Assembly (NCBI GenBank): GCA_000715635.1
Contig: KL569183.1
Span: 66,249 to 72,725 of the forward strand
Origin: Streptomyces violaceus
Lineage (GTDB): Bacteria; Actinomycetota; Actinomycetes; Streptomycetales; Streptomycetaceae
Direction: 5' to 3'
DNA length: 6,477 bases
Both the position numbers and the translations under genes were made by a program. Below, piece after piece: positions 5,874 through 6,477 of this stretch; positions within the stretch are counted from its first letter, which is position 1, and every line of letters begins with the position of its first letter. The notes under the pieces are model-generated. The model was not told where the DNA came from and did no database searches. It saw only the letters and a list, made by a program, of their open reading frames with translations.

Positions 5874-6477
5874 TCAACCGCTCCACGCCGGATGGCGCGG
5901 ATCGTCGGCCCGTACCAGGACGTCGGCCGTGCCGGCCGGGTCCGTCTCGTGCTCGTAGCGCTCGAACGCCGGGAGGGTCCAATGCTCGTCCTCGGGCGTG
6001 CGGCGGCGAAGGGCGCCCGGGGAAAGCAGGACGTGGACGCTCAGATCGAGGGGGAACCAGTGCCGAAGGAGGAAGGGACCATGCAGCAACAGGACGCCAC
6101 CGGGCGGGAGTTGGGCATAGGGGCTACGTGTGGCGCGGTCTGCGGCCGGGTCCCAGAGGTCCGGCAGGACGCGGCCGTCGCCGCCGACTTCGAGAGGGCC
6201 GAACACCTCGCGCCACAGGGCGCCGGTGTCGTACCAGCCGTTGTAATAGGCCTCCACGTCCCGGTGGCCGTACTCCAGTCGCACCGAGGCGGGGCGCAGG
6301 AAGCCCTCTGTGCCCACGAGGAGCGACGGGCGGCCGCGGACGCGCAGCGCCTCGGAGACGCGCTGGGCGAGATCCCCGGGGCCGGCGGCCGGGGCGCCGT
6401 CGAAGGCGATGCGGGGCCAGGGAGCGCCGTCGGCGGGCTTCAGGTCGAGGAGGCGCTCGGCGAGCAGGTCGCCGAGT
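5874..6477 (-). CDS. Uridine-kinase-like protein, 5' end outside window
   Basis: The last 200 residues of a protein are visible; the frame stays open to the right edge, so the start lies beyond it. An internal GTG at 6317 is not a credible start because recognisable family sequence continues upstream of it (counting from the edge, residues 1-53). Family-like segments are RIAFDGAPAAGPGDLA (22-37), where the P-loop should be, GFLRPASVRLEYGHRDVEAYYNGWYD (58-83), the strand VLLLHGPFLLR (128-138), and RRRTPEDE (157-164), which fits a lid or base-binding segment. The order resembles the uridine kinase/P-loop NTPase family of actinobacteria. In the P-loop position G27 to G34 the usual Lys and Ser/Thr after the second glycine are Pro33 and Gly34, so phosphate binding may be weak or lost. 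It may be a non-catalytic or repurposed homologue rather than a true uridine kinase. It ends 133 bp before the CBS gene on the same strand. Confidence 0.85.
   Translation of the reverse strand, partial: LGDLLAERLLDLKPADGAPWPRIAFDGAPAAGPGDLAQRVSEALRVRGRPSLLVGTEGFLRPASVRLEYGHRDVEAYYNGWYDTGALWREVFGPLEVGGDGRVLPDLWDPAADRATRSPYAQLPPGGVLLLHGPFLLRHWFPLDLSVHVLLSPGALRRRTPEDEHWTLPAFERYEHETDPAGTADVLVRADDPRHPAWSG

Overview
The window is chromosomal DNA from a high-GC actinomycete, most likely Streptomyces or a close relative. The base composition is very GC-rich, codon third positions are almost all G or C, GTG starts are used, AGGAGG-type ribosome binding sites precede several genes, and antisense open frames are long. 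No mobile element, RNA gene, CRISPR array or phage gene was seen. Seven protein genes fill nearly all of the window, and no stretch over 300 bases lacks a gene.

Left part (1-3094): an O6-alkylguanine-DNA alkyltransferase gene (plus strand) converges on a small VOC (glyoxalase-fold) gene (minus strand). A strong hairpin at the junction probably terminates both. Divergent from the VOC gene is a two-gene plus-strand unit for pseudouridine breakdown: pseudouridine-5'-phosphate glycosidase (psuG), then a PfkB-family kinase that is the likely pseudouridine kinase (psuK). Together they would convert pseudouridine to uracil and ribose 5-phosphate. A 29-bp tandem repeat begins inside the kinase's last codons and runs past its stop.

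Middle part (3095-5314): a class I SAM-dependent methyltransferase gene (minus strand) converges on the kinase gene. It diverges from a CorA-type divalent cation channel gene (plus strand) across a 240-bp intergenic region.

Right part (5315-6477): a two-CBS-domain protein gene (minus strand) converges on corA. Upstream of it on the same strand lies the 3' part of a uridine-kinase-like gene that runs off the right edge. The predicted P-loop of that protein lacks the usual Lys-Ser/Thr, so its annotation as a working kinase is doubtful.

Overall this looks like ordinary Streptomyces housekeeping and accessory chromosome, not a new multi-gene system. The points most worth a second look are the degenerate P-loop, the tandem repeat at the kinase 3' end, the Gln in place of the alkyltransferase Arg finger, and an inverted repeat upstream of the CBS gene.
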